A stretch of DNA of 64,000 nt from Pseudomonadota bacterium (GTDB taxonomy: Bacteria; Pseudomonadota; Gammaproteobacteria; Xanthomonadales; Xanthomonadaceae): contig JAEZYE010000043.1 in the NCBI GenBank assembly GCA_023419315.1, positions 1 through 64,000 on the forward strand. Reading direction: 5' to 3'. Numbering within the stretch: position 1 is the first letter of the stretch; the number at the start of each line of letters is the position of its first letter. Positions 33,466 through 42,610 of this stretch are shown in pieces. The translations under genes were made by a program, and so were the position numbers. The notes under the pieces were generated by a model, which saw nothing but the letters and a program-made list of their open reading frames with translations, did no database searches and was not told where the DNA came from.

Positions 33466-36400
33466 ATGTCCTCCCGCTTCGTTCATCTCCACCTGCACAC
33501 CGAGTTCTCGATGGCGGATTCGATTATCCGCGTGCCCGAGAAGCCGGATCAGGCCGACCCGAAAAAGTCCAAGCAGGCCAACCTGCTGAGTCGTGCGGTG
33601 GAATTGCGCATGCCTGCGCTGGCGGTCACCGACCGCAACAACCTGTTCGCGCTGGTGAAGTTCTACAAGGCGGCCGAGGGCGTTGGCGTCAAGCCGATCG
33701 CGGGCGCGGACGTGCTGGTCGCCGAAGGCAACGAAGCGCCCTGGCTGGTCACGCTGCTGTGCCGTGATCGCGAAGGCTATCTGTCGCTGTCACGCCTGTT
33801 GAGCCGCGCCTGGATGGAAGGCCATCGAACGGACGGCGTCGCCATCGATCCGCATTGGCTGCGCGAGGATCGCACCGGCCTGTTCGCGCTGATGGGGCGG
33901 CAGAGCCTGGCCGGCCGCCTCGCGCTCGGCGGCCGCCATGATCTGGCCGAACAGCACCTGGCCGACTGGCAGCGCAGCTTCGGCAACGATCTGCATCTGG
34001 AACTGACGCGCACGCAGCGCGAGGGCGAAGAAGCGTTCAACGCCTTCGCGCTGCACGCATCGGCGGTGCGCGGCATTCCGGCAGTCGCCAGCAACGATGT
34101 GCGCTTCCTGTCGCCGGACGATTTCGACGCGCACGAAGCCCGCGTCTGCATCGCCTCCGGCCGCGTGCTGGACGATCCCAAGCGTCCGCGCGATTACAGC
34201 GCCGAGCAATACCTGAAAACGGCCGAACAGATGGCCGAGCTGTTCGCCGACGTGCCCGACGCGATCGACAACACGATCGCACTGGCGAAGCGCTGCAACA
34301 TCGAACTCAAGCTCGGCGAATACGCACTGCCGGCGTATCCGGTCCCGGCCGATGAAACACTCGACAGCTGGATCCGCAGCCAGGCGCACGAAGGCCTGGA
34401 ACGCCGGCTGGAAAAGAATCCGCTGGCGCCCGGCCATACGCGCGAGGATTACGTCACGCGCCTGGATTTCGAGCTGGACACCATCATCAAGATGGGCTTC
34501 CCCGGCTACTTCCTGATCGTGGCCGACTTCATCCAGTGGGGAAAAAACCAGGGCATTCCGATCGGGCCGGGTCGCGGTTCGGGCGCCGGCTCGCTGGTCG
34601 CCTGGGCATTGCAGATCACCGATCTGGATCCGCTGCCCTACGGTTTGCTGTTCGAGCGCTTCCTCAATCCCGAACGCGTGTCGATGCCCGACTTCGACAT
34701 CGACTTCTGCATGGACCGCCGCGACGAAGTGATCGACTACGTCGCGCGCAAGTACGGCCGCGAACGCGTCAGCCAGATCATCACCTACGGCACGATGGCG
34801 GCGAAGGCGGTGGTGCGCGACACCGGTCGCGTGCTCGGTTATCCGTATGGACTGGTCGATGGCGTCGCCAAGCTGATCCCCAACATCCTCGGCGTTTCGC
34901 TGAAGGATGCGATGGGCGAAGGCAACAGCGAAGCCGCATCGCAGGAACTGATCGAGCGTTACCACAACGAGGACGAAGTCCGTGATCTGATCGATCTGGC
35001 GCGCCAGCTCGAAGATCTCACCCGCAACGCCGGCAAGCACGCCGGTGGCGTGGTGATCGCGCCGTCGCCGCTGTCGGATTTCTGCCCGCTCTACGCGGAA
35101 CACGATGAAGGCGGCCGCGGCAAATCGCCGGTGACGCAGTTCGACAAGGACGACGTGGAAGCCGTCGGCCTGGTGAAGTTCGACTTCCTCGGCCTGCGCA
35201 CGCTGACGATCATCGACTGGGCGGTGAAGGCCATCAACGTGCGGCATGCGCGCGCGGGCGTGCCGCCCATCGAAATCGCGGCGATTCCGCTCGACGACGC
35301 GAAGACCTACAAGGACATCTTCGCTTCCGGCAACACCGGCGCGGTGTTCCAGTTCGAATCCTCCGGCATGCGCCGCCTGCTGAAGGACGCCAAGCCGGAC
35401 CGCTTCGAAGACCTGATCGCGCTGGTGTCGCTGTACCGGCCGGGTCCGATGGATCTCATTCCCTCGTTCGTCGATCGCAAGCACGGGCGCGAGGAAGTCG
35501 AATATCCGGATCCGCGCGTCGAACCGATCCTGAAAGACACCTACGGAATCATGGTGTACCAGGAGCAGGTCATGCAGATGGCGCAGATCGTCGGCGGCTA
35601 CTCGCTCGGCGGTGCGGACCTGCTGCGTCGCGCGATGGGCAAGAAAGTGCCGGCCGAAATGGCCAAGCACCGCGAAATCTTCCGCGAAGGCGCGGGCAAG
35701 GACGGCGTCAGCGAGGTCAAGGCGGATTCCATCTTCGACCTGATGGAAAAGTTTGCCGGCTACGGCTTCAACAAGTCGCACGCCGCCGCCTACGCACTGG
35801 TCAGTTACCAGACCGCCTGGCTGAAGTGCCATTACCCGGCCGAGTTCATGGCGGCGGTGATGTCCTCGGACATGGACAACACCGACAAGGTGGTGGGCTT
35901 TCTCGATGAAGCGCGCGGGCTGGCGCTGACGGTCCTTCCGCCCGAGGTCAACGCCTCCGACTACATGTTCGAGGCCACCGATCCGCGCACCATCCGCTAC
36001 GGGCTGGGAGCGATCAAGGGCGTCGGACAGGGTGCGTGCGAAGCGATCGTGGCCGAGCGCAAGCAGGGCGGACCGTTCACGGATCTGCTGGATTTCAGCC
36101 GCCGCGTCGATTCCTCCAAACTCAACCGGCGTGCGCTGGAAGCGATGATCAATGCCGGTGCACTCGACGCGCTCGGGCGCAATCGCGCCTCGCTGATGTT
36201 GCAGCTGCCGGAGGTGATGAAGGCCACCGACCAGCTCGCCCGTGAACGCGCGGCGGGCCAGAGTTCGCTGTTCGGCGGCAGTGACGCGGCGCCCGCACTG
36301 GAAGTGGTGCTGCCGGAAGTCGATGAATTCCCGCTCGCGCAGCGCCTCAACGGTGAGCGCGAAACGCTGGGGCACTACCTCAGCGGGCATCCGATGGACC

Positions 36401-37029
36401 CGTATCGCGAGGATCTCCGCGCGCTCGTCGGCAGTGACCTCGGCGATCTCGACAAGCTGTGGAGCGCGCAGTCGCCGGGCGAGAAAAAAGGCTGGCGTCC
36501 GGAAGTCAGCGCGGTGATTGCCGGACAGGTCGTCGGCGTCCGCCGTCGCGGTGATACGCAGATGTTCGTGCAGCTGGAAGACGGCCGCGGGCGCATCGAG
36601 TGCAGCGTGTTCTCGGACTCGATGGCCGAATTCGGTCCTCTGCTGACGCGTGACCGCATCCTCATCGTCAAGGGCGGTCTGCGCGAGGACGAGTTCAGCG
36701 GCAGCGGCGGTTACAGCCTGCGCATCCGCCAGTGCTGGGACTACGCGCAACTGTGCGCGCAGCAGGCGCAGCGCCTGTCGCTGCGCCTGGACCTGCGCGA
36801 CCCCGGCCTGTGGAGGCGCGTGGATGCACTGCTGGATCGCCACCGCCCCGGCAACACGCCGCTGCGGCTGGATCTGGTGCTGCCTTCGGGGCCACGCGCC
36901 ACCGCCGGCATGCTCGATGTCAATGGCAGCAAAGCCGTGCGCGTGGATACCGACCTGCTCGACGCACTGCGCGCCACGCCGGGCGTGCGCGCGGTCAAAC
37001 TCAGCGTCGGACGCCCCTGGACCCACTGA
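33466..37029 (+). CDS. dnaE: DNA polymerase III alpha subunit
   Basis: Catalytic subunit of the replicative polymerase. The 1187-aa protein begins with a PHP domain (VHLHLHTEFSMADS). The polymerase palm has two of the catalytic aspartates in PDFDIDF (about residue 409) and GPGRGSGAGS just before. The thumb and fingers follow, with the third catalytic region near FDFLGL. Further C-terminal are a helix-hairpin-helix region, a beta-clamp-binding motif candidate QSSLFGG (about residue 930), and an OB-fold (about 1010-1090). ATG 33466 starts it with no strong ribosome site. It is followed by accA, as in most proteobacteria. Confidence 0.98.
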   Translation: MSSRFVHLHLHTEFSMADSIIRVPEKPDQADPKKSKQANLLSRAVELRMPALAVTDRNNLFALVKFYKAAEGVGVKPIAGADVLVAEGNEAPWLVTLLCRDREGYLSLSRLLSRAWMEGHRTDGVAIDPHWLREDRTGLFALMGRQSLAGRLALGGRHDLAEQHLADWQRSFGNDLHLELTRTQREGEEAFNAFALHASAVRGIPAVASNDVRFLSPDDFDAHEARVCIASGRVLDDPKRPRDYSAEQYLKTAEQMAELFADVPDAIDNTIALAKRCNIELKLGEYALPAYPVPADETLDSWIRSQAHEGLERRLEKNPLAPGHTREDYVTRLDFELDTIIKMGFPGYFLIVADFIQWGKNQGIPIGPGRGSGAGSLVAWALQITDLDPLPYGLLFERFLNPERVSMPDFDIDFCMDRRDEVIDYVARKYGRERVSQIITYGTMAAKAVVRDTGRVLGYPYGLVDGVAKLIPNILGVSLKDAMGEGNSEAASQELIERYHNEDEVRDLIDLARQLEDLTRNAGKHAGGVVIAPSPLSDFCPLYAEHDEGGRGKSPVTQFDKDDVEAVGLVKFDFLGLRTLTIIDWAVKAINVRHARAGVPPIEIAAIPLDDAKTYKDIFASGNTGAVFQFESSGMRRLLKDAKPDRFEDLIALVSLYRPGPMDLIPSFVDRKHGREEVEYPDPRVEPILKDTYGIMVYQEQVMQMAQIVGGYSLGGADLLRRAMGKKVPAEMAKHREIFREGAGKDGVSEVKADSIFDLMEKFAGYGFNKSHAAAYALVSYQTAWLKCHYPAEFMAAVMSSDMDNTDKVVGFLDEARGLALTVLPPEVNASDYMFEATDPRTIRYGLGAIKGVGQGACEAIVAERKQGGPFTDLLDFSRRVDSSKLNRRALEAMINAGALDALGRNRASLMLQLPEVMKATDQLARERAAGQSSLFGGSDAAPALEVVLPEVDEFPLAQRLNGERETLGHYLSGHPMDPYREDLRALVGSDLGDLDKLWSAQSPGEKKGWRPEVSAVIAGQVVGVRRRGDTQMFVQLEDGRGRIECSVFSDSMAEFGPLLTRDRILIVKGGLREDEFSGSGGYSLRIRQCWDYAQLCAQQAQRLSLRLDLRDPGLWRRVDALLDRHRPGNTPLRLDLVLPSGPRATAGMLDVNGSKAVRVDTDLLDALRATPGVRAVKLSVGRPWTH

Positions 37030-37146
37030 GGCATCCTCCGCCCGGCCGCCTGGCCTTGTGCGATGGCTCGAATCCTGCGGACTGGACGGCTCGGTATGGA
37101 GCCCCCGGGCGCGGTAAACTCCCCGCTTTCCGGCCCCGGCCCGCAG

Positions 37147-38106
37147 ATGAATCCGAATTACCTCGATTTCGAACAACCCATCGCCGATCTGGAATCCAAG
37201 ATCCAGGAGCTGCGCAACGCCAGCACCGGTCCGGCGGTGAATGTCGATGCCGAAGTGCATGCGCTGCAGGACAAGCTGCGCATCCGCACCGCCCAGATCT
37301 TCCGCGACCTTACGCCGTGGCAGGTTTCGCAGCTGGCCCGCCATCCCGCGCGCCCCTACACGCTCGACTACATCCGCGTGTTCTGCGACGAGTTCCAGGA
37401 ACTGGCCGGTGATCGCGCGTTCGCCGAAGACAAGGCAATCGTCGGCGGCCTCGGGCGCATCGACGGACGCGCCGTGGTGATCCTCGGCCACCAGAAGGGC
37501 CGCGACACGAAGAGCAAGATCGCGCGCAATTTCGGCATGCCGCGCCCGGAGGGCTACCGCAAGGCGCTGCGCCTGATGAAGCTGGCCGAGCGCTTCAAGC
37601 TGCCGCTGCTGACCTTCATCGATACGCCGGGCGCGTATCCCGGCGTGGGCGCGGAGGAGCGCGGCCAGTCCGAAGCCATCGCACGCAACCTGATGGAAAT
37701 GGCCGAGCTGAAGATTCCGATCATCTGCACGGTGATCGGCGAAGGCGGTTCCGGCGGCGCGCTGGCGATTGGCGTCGGCGATCGCACGCTGATGCTGGAA
37801 TACAGCACCTACTCGGTGATTTCGCCCGAAGGCTGCGCGTCGATCCTGTGGAAATCCGCCGACAAGGCCAAGGACGCCGCCGAACAGCTCGGCCTGACCG
37901 CCAAGCGCCTGCGTTCGCTGGGCCTGGTCGACAAGGTCGTTCGGGAGCCAATCGGCGGTGCGCACCGCAATCCGCGGCAGATGGCCACGCGCCTGAAAGC
38001 CGTGCTGCTCAACGAACTGGATGCGCTGGAACAGTTGCCGGTCGAACAGCTCCTGCAACGCCGCTACGAGCGCCTGCGCGGTTACGGCGCTTACGAAGCT
38101 GCCTGA
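37147..38106 (+). CDS. accA: Acetyl-CoA carboxylase carboxyltransferase subunit alpha
   Basis: With AccD, transfers the carboxyl from biotin to acetyl-CoA to give malonyl-CoA, the first step of fatty-acid synthesis. The 319-aa protein has the length of E. coli AccA and begins MNPNYLDFEQPIADLESKI. It carries the crotonase-fold motifs GHQKGRDTKSK, IDTPGAYPGVGAEERGQSEAIA and GEGGSGGALAIG. ATG 37147 is chosen; an upstream in-frame extension to 37063 is not conserved-looking. A TAAACT-like -10 lies about 35 nt upstream. Confidence 0.98.
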   Translation: MNPNYLDFEQPIADLESKIQELRNASTGPAVNVDAEVHALQDKLRIRTAQIFRDLTPWQVSQLARHPARPYTLDYIRVFCDEFQELAGDRAFAEDKAIVGGLGRIDGRAVVILGHQKGRDTKSKIARNFGMPRPEGYRKALRLMKLAERFKLPLLTFIDTPGAYPGVGAEERGQSEAIARNLMEMAELKIPIICTVIGEGGSGGALAIGVGDRTLMLEYSTYSVISPEGCASILWKSADKAKDAAEQLGLTAKRLRSLGLVDKVVREPIGGAHRNPRQMATRLKAVLLNELDALEQLPVEQLLQRRYERLRGYGAYEAA

Positions 38107-38180
38107 GTCCGGATGGCCGGGTCGAAGAAAGGATTCTTCCCTACTCCGGCCTTCCCGCCGGTCCTTCATCCGTCACGTGC

Positions 38181-38212
38181 CGCCGTGTGCGACCGCTGGT
38201 CCGCACACGGCG
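38181..38212 (+). repeat. Perfect 11-bp inverted repeat after accA
   Basis: In the 284-nt gap 38107-38390, CGCCGTGTGCG (38181-38191) pairs with CGCACACGGCG (38202-38212) around a 10-nt loop. There is no T-run. Nothing else recognisable was seen in the gap. Confidence 0.5.
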
Positions 38213-38390
38213 CGTCTGCCGCGCCGCAGCGACTCGACACCGCGCAGTTGCACTGTCTGCAAACGTTGCGTGCACTTCAGCAGCGCGACGCCGCTCGCCT
38301 TCCGTCGCTCGGGGTGATGGCCCGCATTGGGTCGGCGCCCGCGATCCGCTTTTCCTTCGACCGCTCATCACCTGACACGCGCCCATTCCC

Positions 38391-39143
38391 ATGAGCCCCA
38401 TCATCCTGCTGTCCATCGTCCTGCAACTCACCTGCTGCGTGCATGTGGTGCGCACCGGCCGGCCGCTGTACTGGGTGTTCATCCTGCTGGTGTTCTCGTA
38501 CCTCGCCGTGATCGTCTACGTGCTGGCCGAAGTGCTGCCCGAGTTGCGGCACAACCCGTCCGCGCGACGCGCCAGCCGCAGGGTGCGCGAGCGGCTGGAT
38601 CCGGGTCGCGACAAGCGCGATGCGGATCGGCGGCTCGGGCTGTCGGACACACCGGAGAATCGCCGCCTGCTGGCCGAGGAATGCCTGCGCAGTGGCGATT
38701 TCGAACGCGCCGAACAGCTGTTCGAAGCCGCACTGACCGGCCTGTATCGCAACGATCCCGCGCTGATGCTGGGGCTGGCGAAAGCGCAATACGGTCTGCG
38801 CAAACCGCAGGCGGCGCGCGCCACGCTGGATGCACTGATCGCGTCGAACCCGGGCTTCCGTTCCATTGAAGGCCATCTGCTGTACGCGCGCTCGGTTGAA
38901 GACAGTGGCGACATTCCCGGCGCGCTGCACGAATACGAAAACGTCGTGCAGGGGTATCCGGGCGAAGAAGCGCGCGCCCGTTATGCGCTGCTGTTGAAGC
39001 GACACGGCGACCTCGCCGCCGCGCGTGCGCTGTTCCAGGAAATCGTCACGCGCTCGGCCGCGTTGCCGCGTTACTACCAGCGCGATCAGCAGGAGTGGAT
39101 CAAGCTGGCCCGTTCGGAGCTGGCGACGCTGCCGACCGGATGA
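38391..39143 (+). CDS. Membrane-anchored TPR protein
   Basis: A 250-residue protein. Two hydrophobic segments at the N-terminus (about residues 2-17 and 24-46) form a hairpin anchor resembling the PLDc_N region. A charged linker rich in Arg follows, and then about four tetratricopeptide-like repeats (about 85-235; for example RLLAEECLRSGDFERAEQLF and YENVVQGYPGEEARARYALL). TPRs mediate protein-protein contacts, so a scaffold role at the inner membrane is inferred. The function is unknown. ATG 38391 has no clear ribosome site. Confidence 0.8.
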   Translation: MSPIILLSIVLQLTCCVHVVRTGRPLYWVFILLVFSYLAVIVYVLAEVLPELRHNPSARRASRRVRERLDPGRDKRDADRRLGLSDTPENRRLLAEECLRSGDFERAEQLFEAALTGLYRNDPALMLGLAKAQYGLRKPQAARATLDALIASNPGFRSIEGHLLYARSVEDSGDIPGALHEYENVVQGYPGEEARARYALLLKRHGDLAAARALFQEIVTRSAALPRYYQRDQQEWIKLARSELATLPTG

Positions 39144-39210
39144 TCCGGTCGGCCCAGGCCGAAGGACGGCGGGCCGGAATGCAGGCAGCCGCTCCCGGAT
39201 CTGGAAGTGA

Positions 39211-39237
39211 CGCACCCGCGCCCGAAGCCCGGGTGCG
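39211..39237 (+). terminator. Hairpin after the TPR gene
   Basis: CGCACCCG (39211-39218) pairs with CGGGTGCG (39230-39237). No T-run follows, so terminator function is doubtful. Confidence 0.35.
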
Positions 39238-39316
39238 ACGCTCCGTCGCAGACGACGGCATATCCGCAGCGCTAGCATGGGATTGCCGGCCGCTGCCGGT
39301 TCAACGGGGACCGATC

Positions 39317-39502
39317 ATGGAACTGCTCAGACCGTGGTGGCTGCTGCCGCTGCTGCTGTTCGTCGTGCCTTTGCTGGTTGCGCTGGCCTACAACCGCCTG
39401 CGCTGGCACAAGCGCGGCGTCAACCAGAACTGGGTTCTCGCGCTGTTCGTCACGGTGTGCTGGCTGTCGGCCTTCATCGTGATCATCAATACCGTGCGCT
39501 GA
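39317..39502 (+). CDS. Small two-helix membrane protein
   Basis: A 61-residue protein with two predicted transmembrane helices (about residues 7-25 and 42-58) joined by a basic loop (NRLRWHKRGVNQNW). A GGGGA site 7 nt before ATG 39317 and the clean TM pattern support it as a real gene rather than part of the longer open frame. The function is unknown. It lies just upstream of tilS. Confidence 0.65.
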   Translation: MELLRPWWLLPLLLFVVPLLVALAYNRLRWHKRGVNQNWVLALFVTVCWLSAFIVIINTVR

Positions 39503-39523
39503 GTCGCGGCCCGCGCACGCGGG

Positions 39524-39529
39524 TAGACT
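39524..39529 (+). promoter_or_regulatory. -10 box of tilS, leaderless geometry
   Basis: TAGACT ends 7 nt before the tilS ATG (39537), with no ribosome site between. Confidence 0.45.
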
Positions 39530-39536
39530 GCGCGGC

Positions 39537-40838
39537 ATGTGGACCCTGACGCCCTTGCCTGCCGAACACGCGGGCCCGTTGCTGATCGGCTTCAGCGGTG
39601 GGCTGGATTCGACCGTGCTGCTGCACCGTATCGCGCACGACCCTGCGTTGCGCGAGCGCGGACTGGTCGCCATCCATGTCCACCACGGCTTGCACGCGGA
39701 TGCGGATACCTGGGCCGAGCATTGCAGGCGCCGCTGTGCGCAATGGAACGTGCGATGCGAAATCGTATCCGTCGAGGTCTCTCGCACCGGCGGCGAAGGC
39801 CTGGAAGCGGCGGCGCGGCGCGTGCGTTACGAGGCGCTCGCGCGGCATCTGGTGACGGGCGGTGTGCTGCTCACGGCGCATCATCGGGATGACCAGGCCG
39901 AAACCTTCCTGCTGCGCGCACTTCGCGCCTCCGGCGTCGATGGACTCGCCGCGATGCAGGCGTGGCGCTCCTTCGGCGAAGGCTGGCACTGGCGTCCGCT
40001 GCTGGAGGTCCCGCGTTCGGAACTGCTGGCGTACGCGCAGGCGCATGCGCTCACATGGATCGAAGATCCCTCGAACGCTGACGTGGATCTGGATCGCAAT
40101 TTCCTTCGTCATGAGGTGCTGCCCCTGCTCCGGCAACGTTGGCCGCAGGCGGAGACCCTGCTCGCGCGCAGTGCCGCGCTGGCGGGCGAAAGCGTGCGCC
40201 TGCTGAGGGCCGAAGATGCCGTCGCGCTCGCCGCGGCGTCCACGCTGGACCCGCACGCTTTGCGGGTTTCCGCGCTGCTCCGCCTGCCGCGCGAACGCCG
40301 CGCACGCGTACTGCGCCACTGGATTCACTCACTGGATCTGCCGCCACTGCCGGGCGAAGGCGTCGCGCGCATCGAAGCCGAGTTGCTGCGTGCGCGCGAC
40401 GACGCCGAAGCCGGATTCCGCTGGCGGCACGCCGTCATCCGCCGCTGGCGCGACCTGCTGCACGCCGAGGTCGCCGTGCCGGATCTGGCGCCGGACTGGA
40501 CCGTCGAATGGACGACCACGCTACCGCTCCCCCTTCCGACCCGCGGTGAGCTTGCGTTGCATGGCCAAGCCTGGCCCACGCCACTGCGGGTAAGCGGCCG
40601 GCGTGGCGGGGAACGCCTGCGCCTGCCTGGCCGCTCGCACTCGCACGCGTTGAAAAAACTGCTGCAATCGCAGGGCATCCCGCCGTGGGAACGCGTGGCC
40701 CTGCCGCTGTTGTGGGACGGCGACGAACTGCTCGCCGCCGGCAACCTGCTGCTGTCCGCGCGCCTGGACGAATGGTTGCGCGCGCATGCGACCGAACTGC
40801 GCTGGCAGCGCAGTTCCCCGCCGTTTTCGTTGACCTGA
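39537..40838 (+). CDS. tilS: tRNA(Ile)-lysidine synthetase
   Basis: Converts C34 of tRNA-Ile2 to lysidine so that the tRNA reads AUA. The 433-aa protein is of the long, E. coli type: an N-terminal PP-loop ATPase domain with SGGLDST (residues 20-26), HHRDDQAETFLLR, then middle and C-terminal tRNA-binding domains (RGGERLRLPGRSHS near 360). It begins 34 nt after the small membrane gene; a TAGACT box upstream suggests its own transcript. xseB and ispA follow closely. Confidence 0.96.
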   Translation: MWTLTPLPAEHAGPLLIGFSGGLDSTVLLHRIAHDPALRERGLVAIHVHHGLHADADTWAEHCRRRCAQWNVRCEIVSVEVSRTGGEGLEAAARRVRYEALARHLVTGGVLLTAHHRDDQAETFLLRALRASGVDGLAAMQAWRSFGEGWHWRPLLEVPRSELLAYAQAHALTWIEDPSNADVDLDRNFLRHEVLPLLRQRWPQAETLLARSAALAGESVRLLRAEDAVALAAASTLDPHALRVSALLRLPRERRARVLRHWIHSLDLPPLPGEGVARIEAELLRARDDAEAGFRWRHAVIRRWRDLLHAEVAVPDLAPDWTVEWTTTLPLPLPTRGELALHGQAWPTPLRVSGRRGGERLRLPGRSHSHALKKLLQSQGIPPWERVALPLLWDGDELLAAGNLLLSARLDEWLRAHATELRWQRSSPPFSLT

Positions 40839-40864
40839 CTGCCGCGCCTCCGCACACTTTGCCC

Positions 40865-41125
40865 ATGGCCAAGAAACCGACCCCCGACGCCTCTCCCGTC
40901 GCCAATTTCGAGCAATCGCTGGACGAACTCGAACAACTCGTCGATCGCATGGAGCACGGCAACCTCAGCCTGGAAGAATCGCTCGCGGCTTACGAGCGCG
41001 GCGTCGGCCTGTATCGGCAATGCCAGTCGGCGCTGGAACAGGCCGAATTGCGCGTGCGCCTGCTGAGCGATCCCGCACAACCGGATACCGCCGAGCCTTT
41101 CGCTCCGCTGCCGGAAGGCAACTGA
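40865..41125 (+). CDS. xseB: Exodeoxyribonuclease VII small subunit
   Basis: Small subunit that binds XseA to form the single-strand-specific exonuclease VII. The 86-aa protein has the diagnostic FEQSLDELEQLVDRMEHGNL, then LSLEESLAAYERGVGLYR. XseA is elsewhere. It precedes ispA by 4 nt, the same order as in E. coli. Confidence 0.95.
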   Translation: MAKKPTPDASPVANFEQSLDELEQLVDRMEHGNLSLEESLAAYERGVGLYRQCQSALEQAELRVRLLSDPAQPDTAEPFAPLPEGN

Positions 41126-41129
41126 AATC

Positions 41130-42002
41130 GTGTCGACCGACTACGCGGCCTGGGCCGCACGGGTGGAGTCCGCCCTCGAACATGCCTTGCCCGGAATCGA
41201 TCACGAGCCACGCCGCCTGCACGCGGCGATGCGCCACGCCGTGCTCGGCGGCGGCAAGCGCATGCGACCGTTGCTGGTGTACGCCGCCGGACGCGTTGCC
41301 GGCGCGGCCGAAACGCTCCTGGATGCCCCGGCCGCCGCGGTCGAAATGATCCACGCCTACTCGCTGGTGCACGACGATCTGCCGGCGATGGACGACGACG
41401 CATTGCGGCGCGGCCAGCCCACCGTGCACGTGGCGTTCGATGAAGCCACCGCGATCCTGGCGGGCGACGCATTGCAGACGCGGGCATTCGAAATCCTCGC
41501 CAGCGCCGGCGTGACTGCCGAAGTGCGGCTCGACTGGGTCCGGACACTGGCTTCCGCCTCCGGCGTCGCGGGCATGTGCGGCGGCCAGGCGCTCGACATC
41601 GACGCCACCGGACGCGCGCAAACGCTGGACGAACTGGCGCGCATGCACGCATGGAAAACCGGCGCGCTGATCCGGGCCGCCGTGCGGATGGGTGCGCAGG
41701 CCGGCAACGCCGACGACGCACTGCTGGACACACTGGATGAATTCGCTTCCGCGCTCGGCCTGGCCTTCCAGATCCGCGATGACCTGCTGGACGTCGAAGC
41801 CACTTCCGAACAACTCGGCAAGACGGCGGGCAAGGATGTCGCGCAATCCAAGTCCACGTATCCGGCCTTGCTCGGCCTGGACGGCGCGCGCGCGCATCTG
41901 CACGCGCAGCGCGAACGCATGCGGCAAGCACTGGCGCCCTTCGGTGCCCAGGCCGATGCGCTGCGCGGACTGGGCGAGATGGCGGTCCAACGCGCCTACT
42001 GA
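41130..42002 (+). CDS. ispA: Farnesyl diphosphate synthase
   Basis: Condenses DMAPP/GPP with IPP to give C15 farnesyl diphosphate, the primer for UppS. The 290-aa protein has the first aspartate-rich motif DDLPAMDDD (from about residue 85) and the second DDLLD (about 216-220). It also has GGGKRMRP near the N-terminus and the KTGALIRAA motif. The start is GTG 41130 with GGAAGG upstream. Confidence 0.96.
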   Translation: MSTDYAAWAARVESALEHALPGIDHEPRRLHAAMRHAVLGGGKRMRPLLVYAAGRVAGAAETLLDAPAAAVEMIHAYSLVHDDLPAMDDDALRRGQPTVHVAFDEATAILAGDALQTRAFEILASAGVTAEVRLDWVRTLASASGVAGMCGGQALDIDATGRAQTLDELARMHAWKTGALIRAAVRMGAQAGNADDALLDTLDEFASALGLAFQIRDDLLDVEATSEQLGKTAGKDVAQSKSTYPALLGLDGARAHLHAQRERMRQALAPFGAQADALRGLGEMAVQRAY

Positions 42003-42032
42003 TTCGCGTCCGCTCTTTGCAGGCAAAGAAAA

Positions 42033-42062
42033 AGGCCCGGTTTCCCGGGCCTCTTCTTTTTT
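42033..42062 (+). terminator. Intrinsic terminator after ispA
   Basis: AGGCCCGG-TTTC-CCGGGCCT (42033-42052) followed by CTTCTTTTTT. The A-rich 5' flank also makes it usable in the other direction for the convergent DUF4870 gene. Confidence 0.9.
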
Positions 42063-42079
42063 GCTTATGCCGGCGCGCG

Positions 42080-42523
42080 TTACCTGATCAGGCGCAGCGC
42101 GAACGGATAGCGATAGGTTTCGCCGTTGTTGGCCTTGATGCCCGCGATGATCGTGAACACCAGCCAGACCAGACCGACGATGAGCATCAGCGGACCGGTG
42201 AGCAGGATACCGATGCCGAACGTCACCAGCGTGAGGATCAACAGGATCAGAAACACGATGCCGACGGTGATGTTGAAGTTGAGCGCTTCCTTGCCCTGAT
42301 CATCGACGAAGGGCATGGTGTCTTTCTTGACCAGCCAGATGATCAGCGGGCCGATGAAGCAGCCGAGCGAGCCGGCCCAGCCTGCGGTGACGATGCCACC
42401 CAGCAGTGCGGAAAGATGCGCGAACATCGCCCACTGCCGTTCTTCGGGCGCGATGCCGGAAGCGGTCGCCTGCGGCGGCGGCGGCGGCGGCGGCGGCGGA
42501 GTTGCGTTGTCGAATTCGCTCAT
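42080..42523 (-). CDS. DUF4870 (Tic20-like) membrane protein
   Basis: A 147-residue protein with a Pro-rich N-terminus (nine consecutive prolines, residues 9-17) and four hydrophobic helices. The motifs PEERQWAMFAHLSALLGG and NFNITVGIVF are typical of the DUF4870/Tic20-like family. Function unknown. The proline run would make translation depend on EF-P. ATG 42523 follows AGGGG by 10 nt. Confidence 0.88.
   Translation of the reverse strand: MSEFDNATPPPPPPPPPQATASGIAPEERQWAMFAHLSALLGGIVTAGWAGSLGCFIGPLIIWLVKKDTMPFVDDQGKEALNFNITVGIVFLILLILTLVTFGIGILLTGPLMLIVGLVWLVFTIIAGIKANNGETYRYPFALRLIR
42473..42499. repeat. (CGG)9 trinucleotide run
   Basis: Nine uninterrupted CGG units, encoding Pro9 on the minus strand in the DUF4870 gene. 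Length changes would stay in frame. Confidence 0.85.
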
Positions 42524-42610
42524 GCGGAAATACCCCTGGATGGATGAATGTGAGTTGGAACAACCCCGGCCGACACTTTCGGGGTCGAGGGGATCGCTGT
42601 CAAGCCAACG

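Noticed and set aside
33790..38169. A very long minus-strand open frame opposite dnaE and accA
   Set aside because: It is the antisense shadow of two certain genes in high-GC codon usage; its translation has no recognisable motifs and is rich in Arg/His/Gln/Ala as such shadows are.
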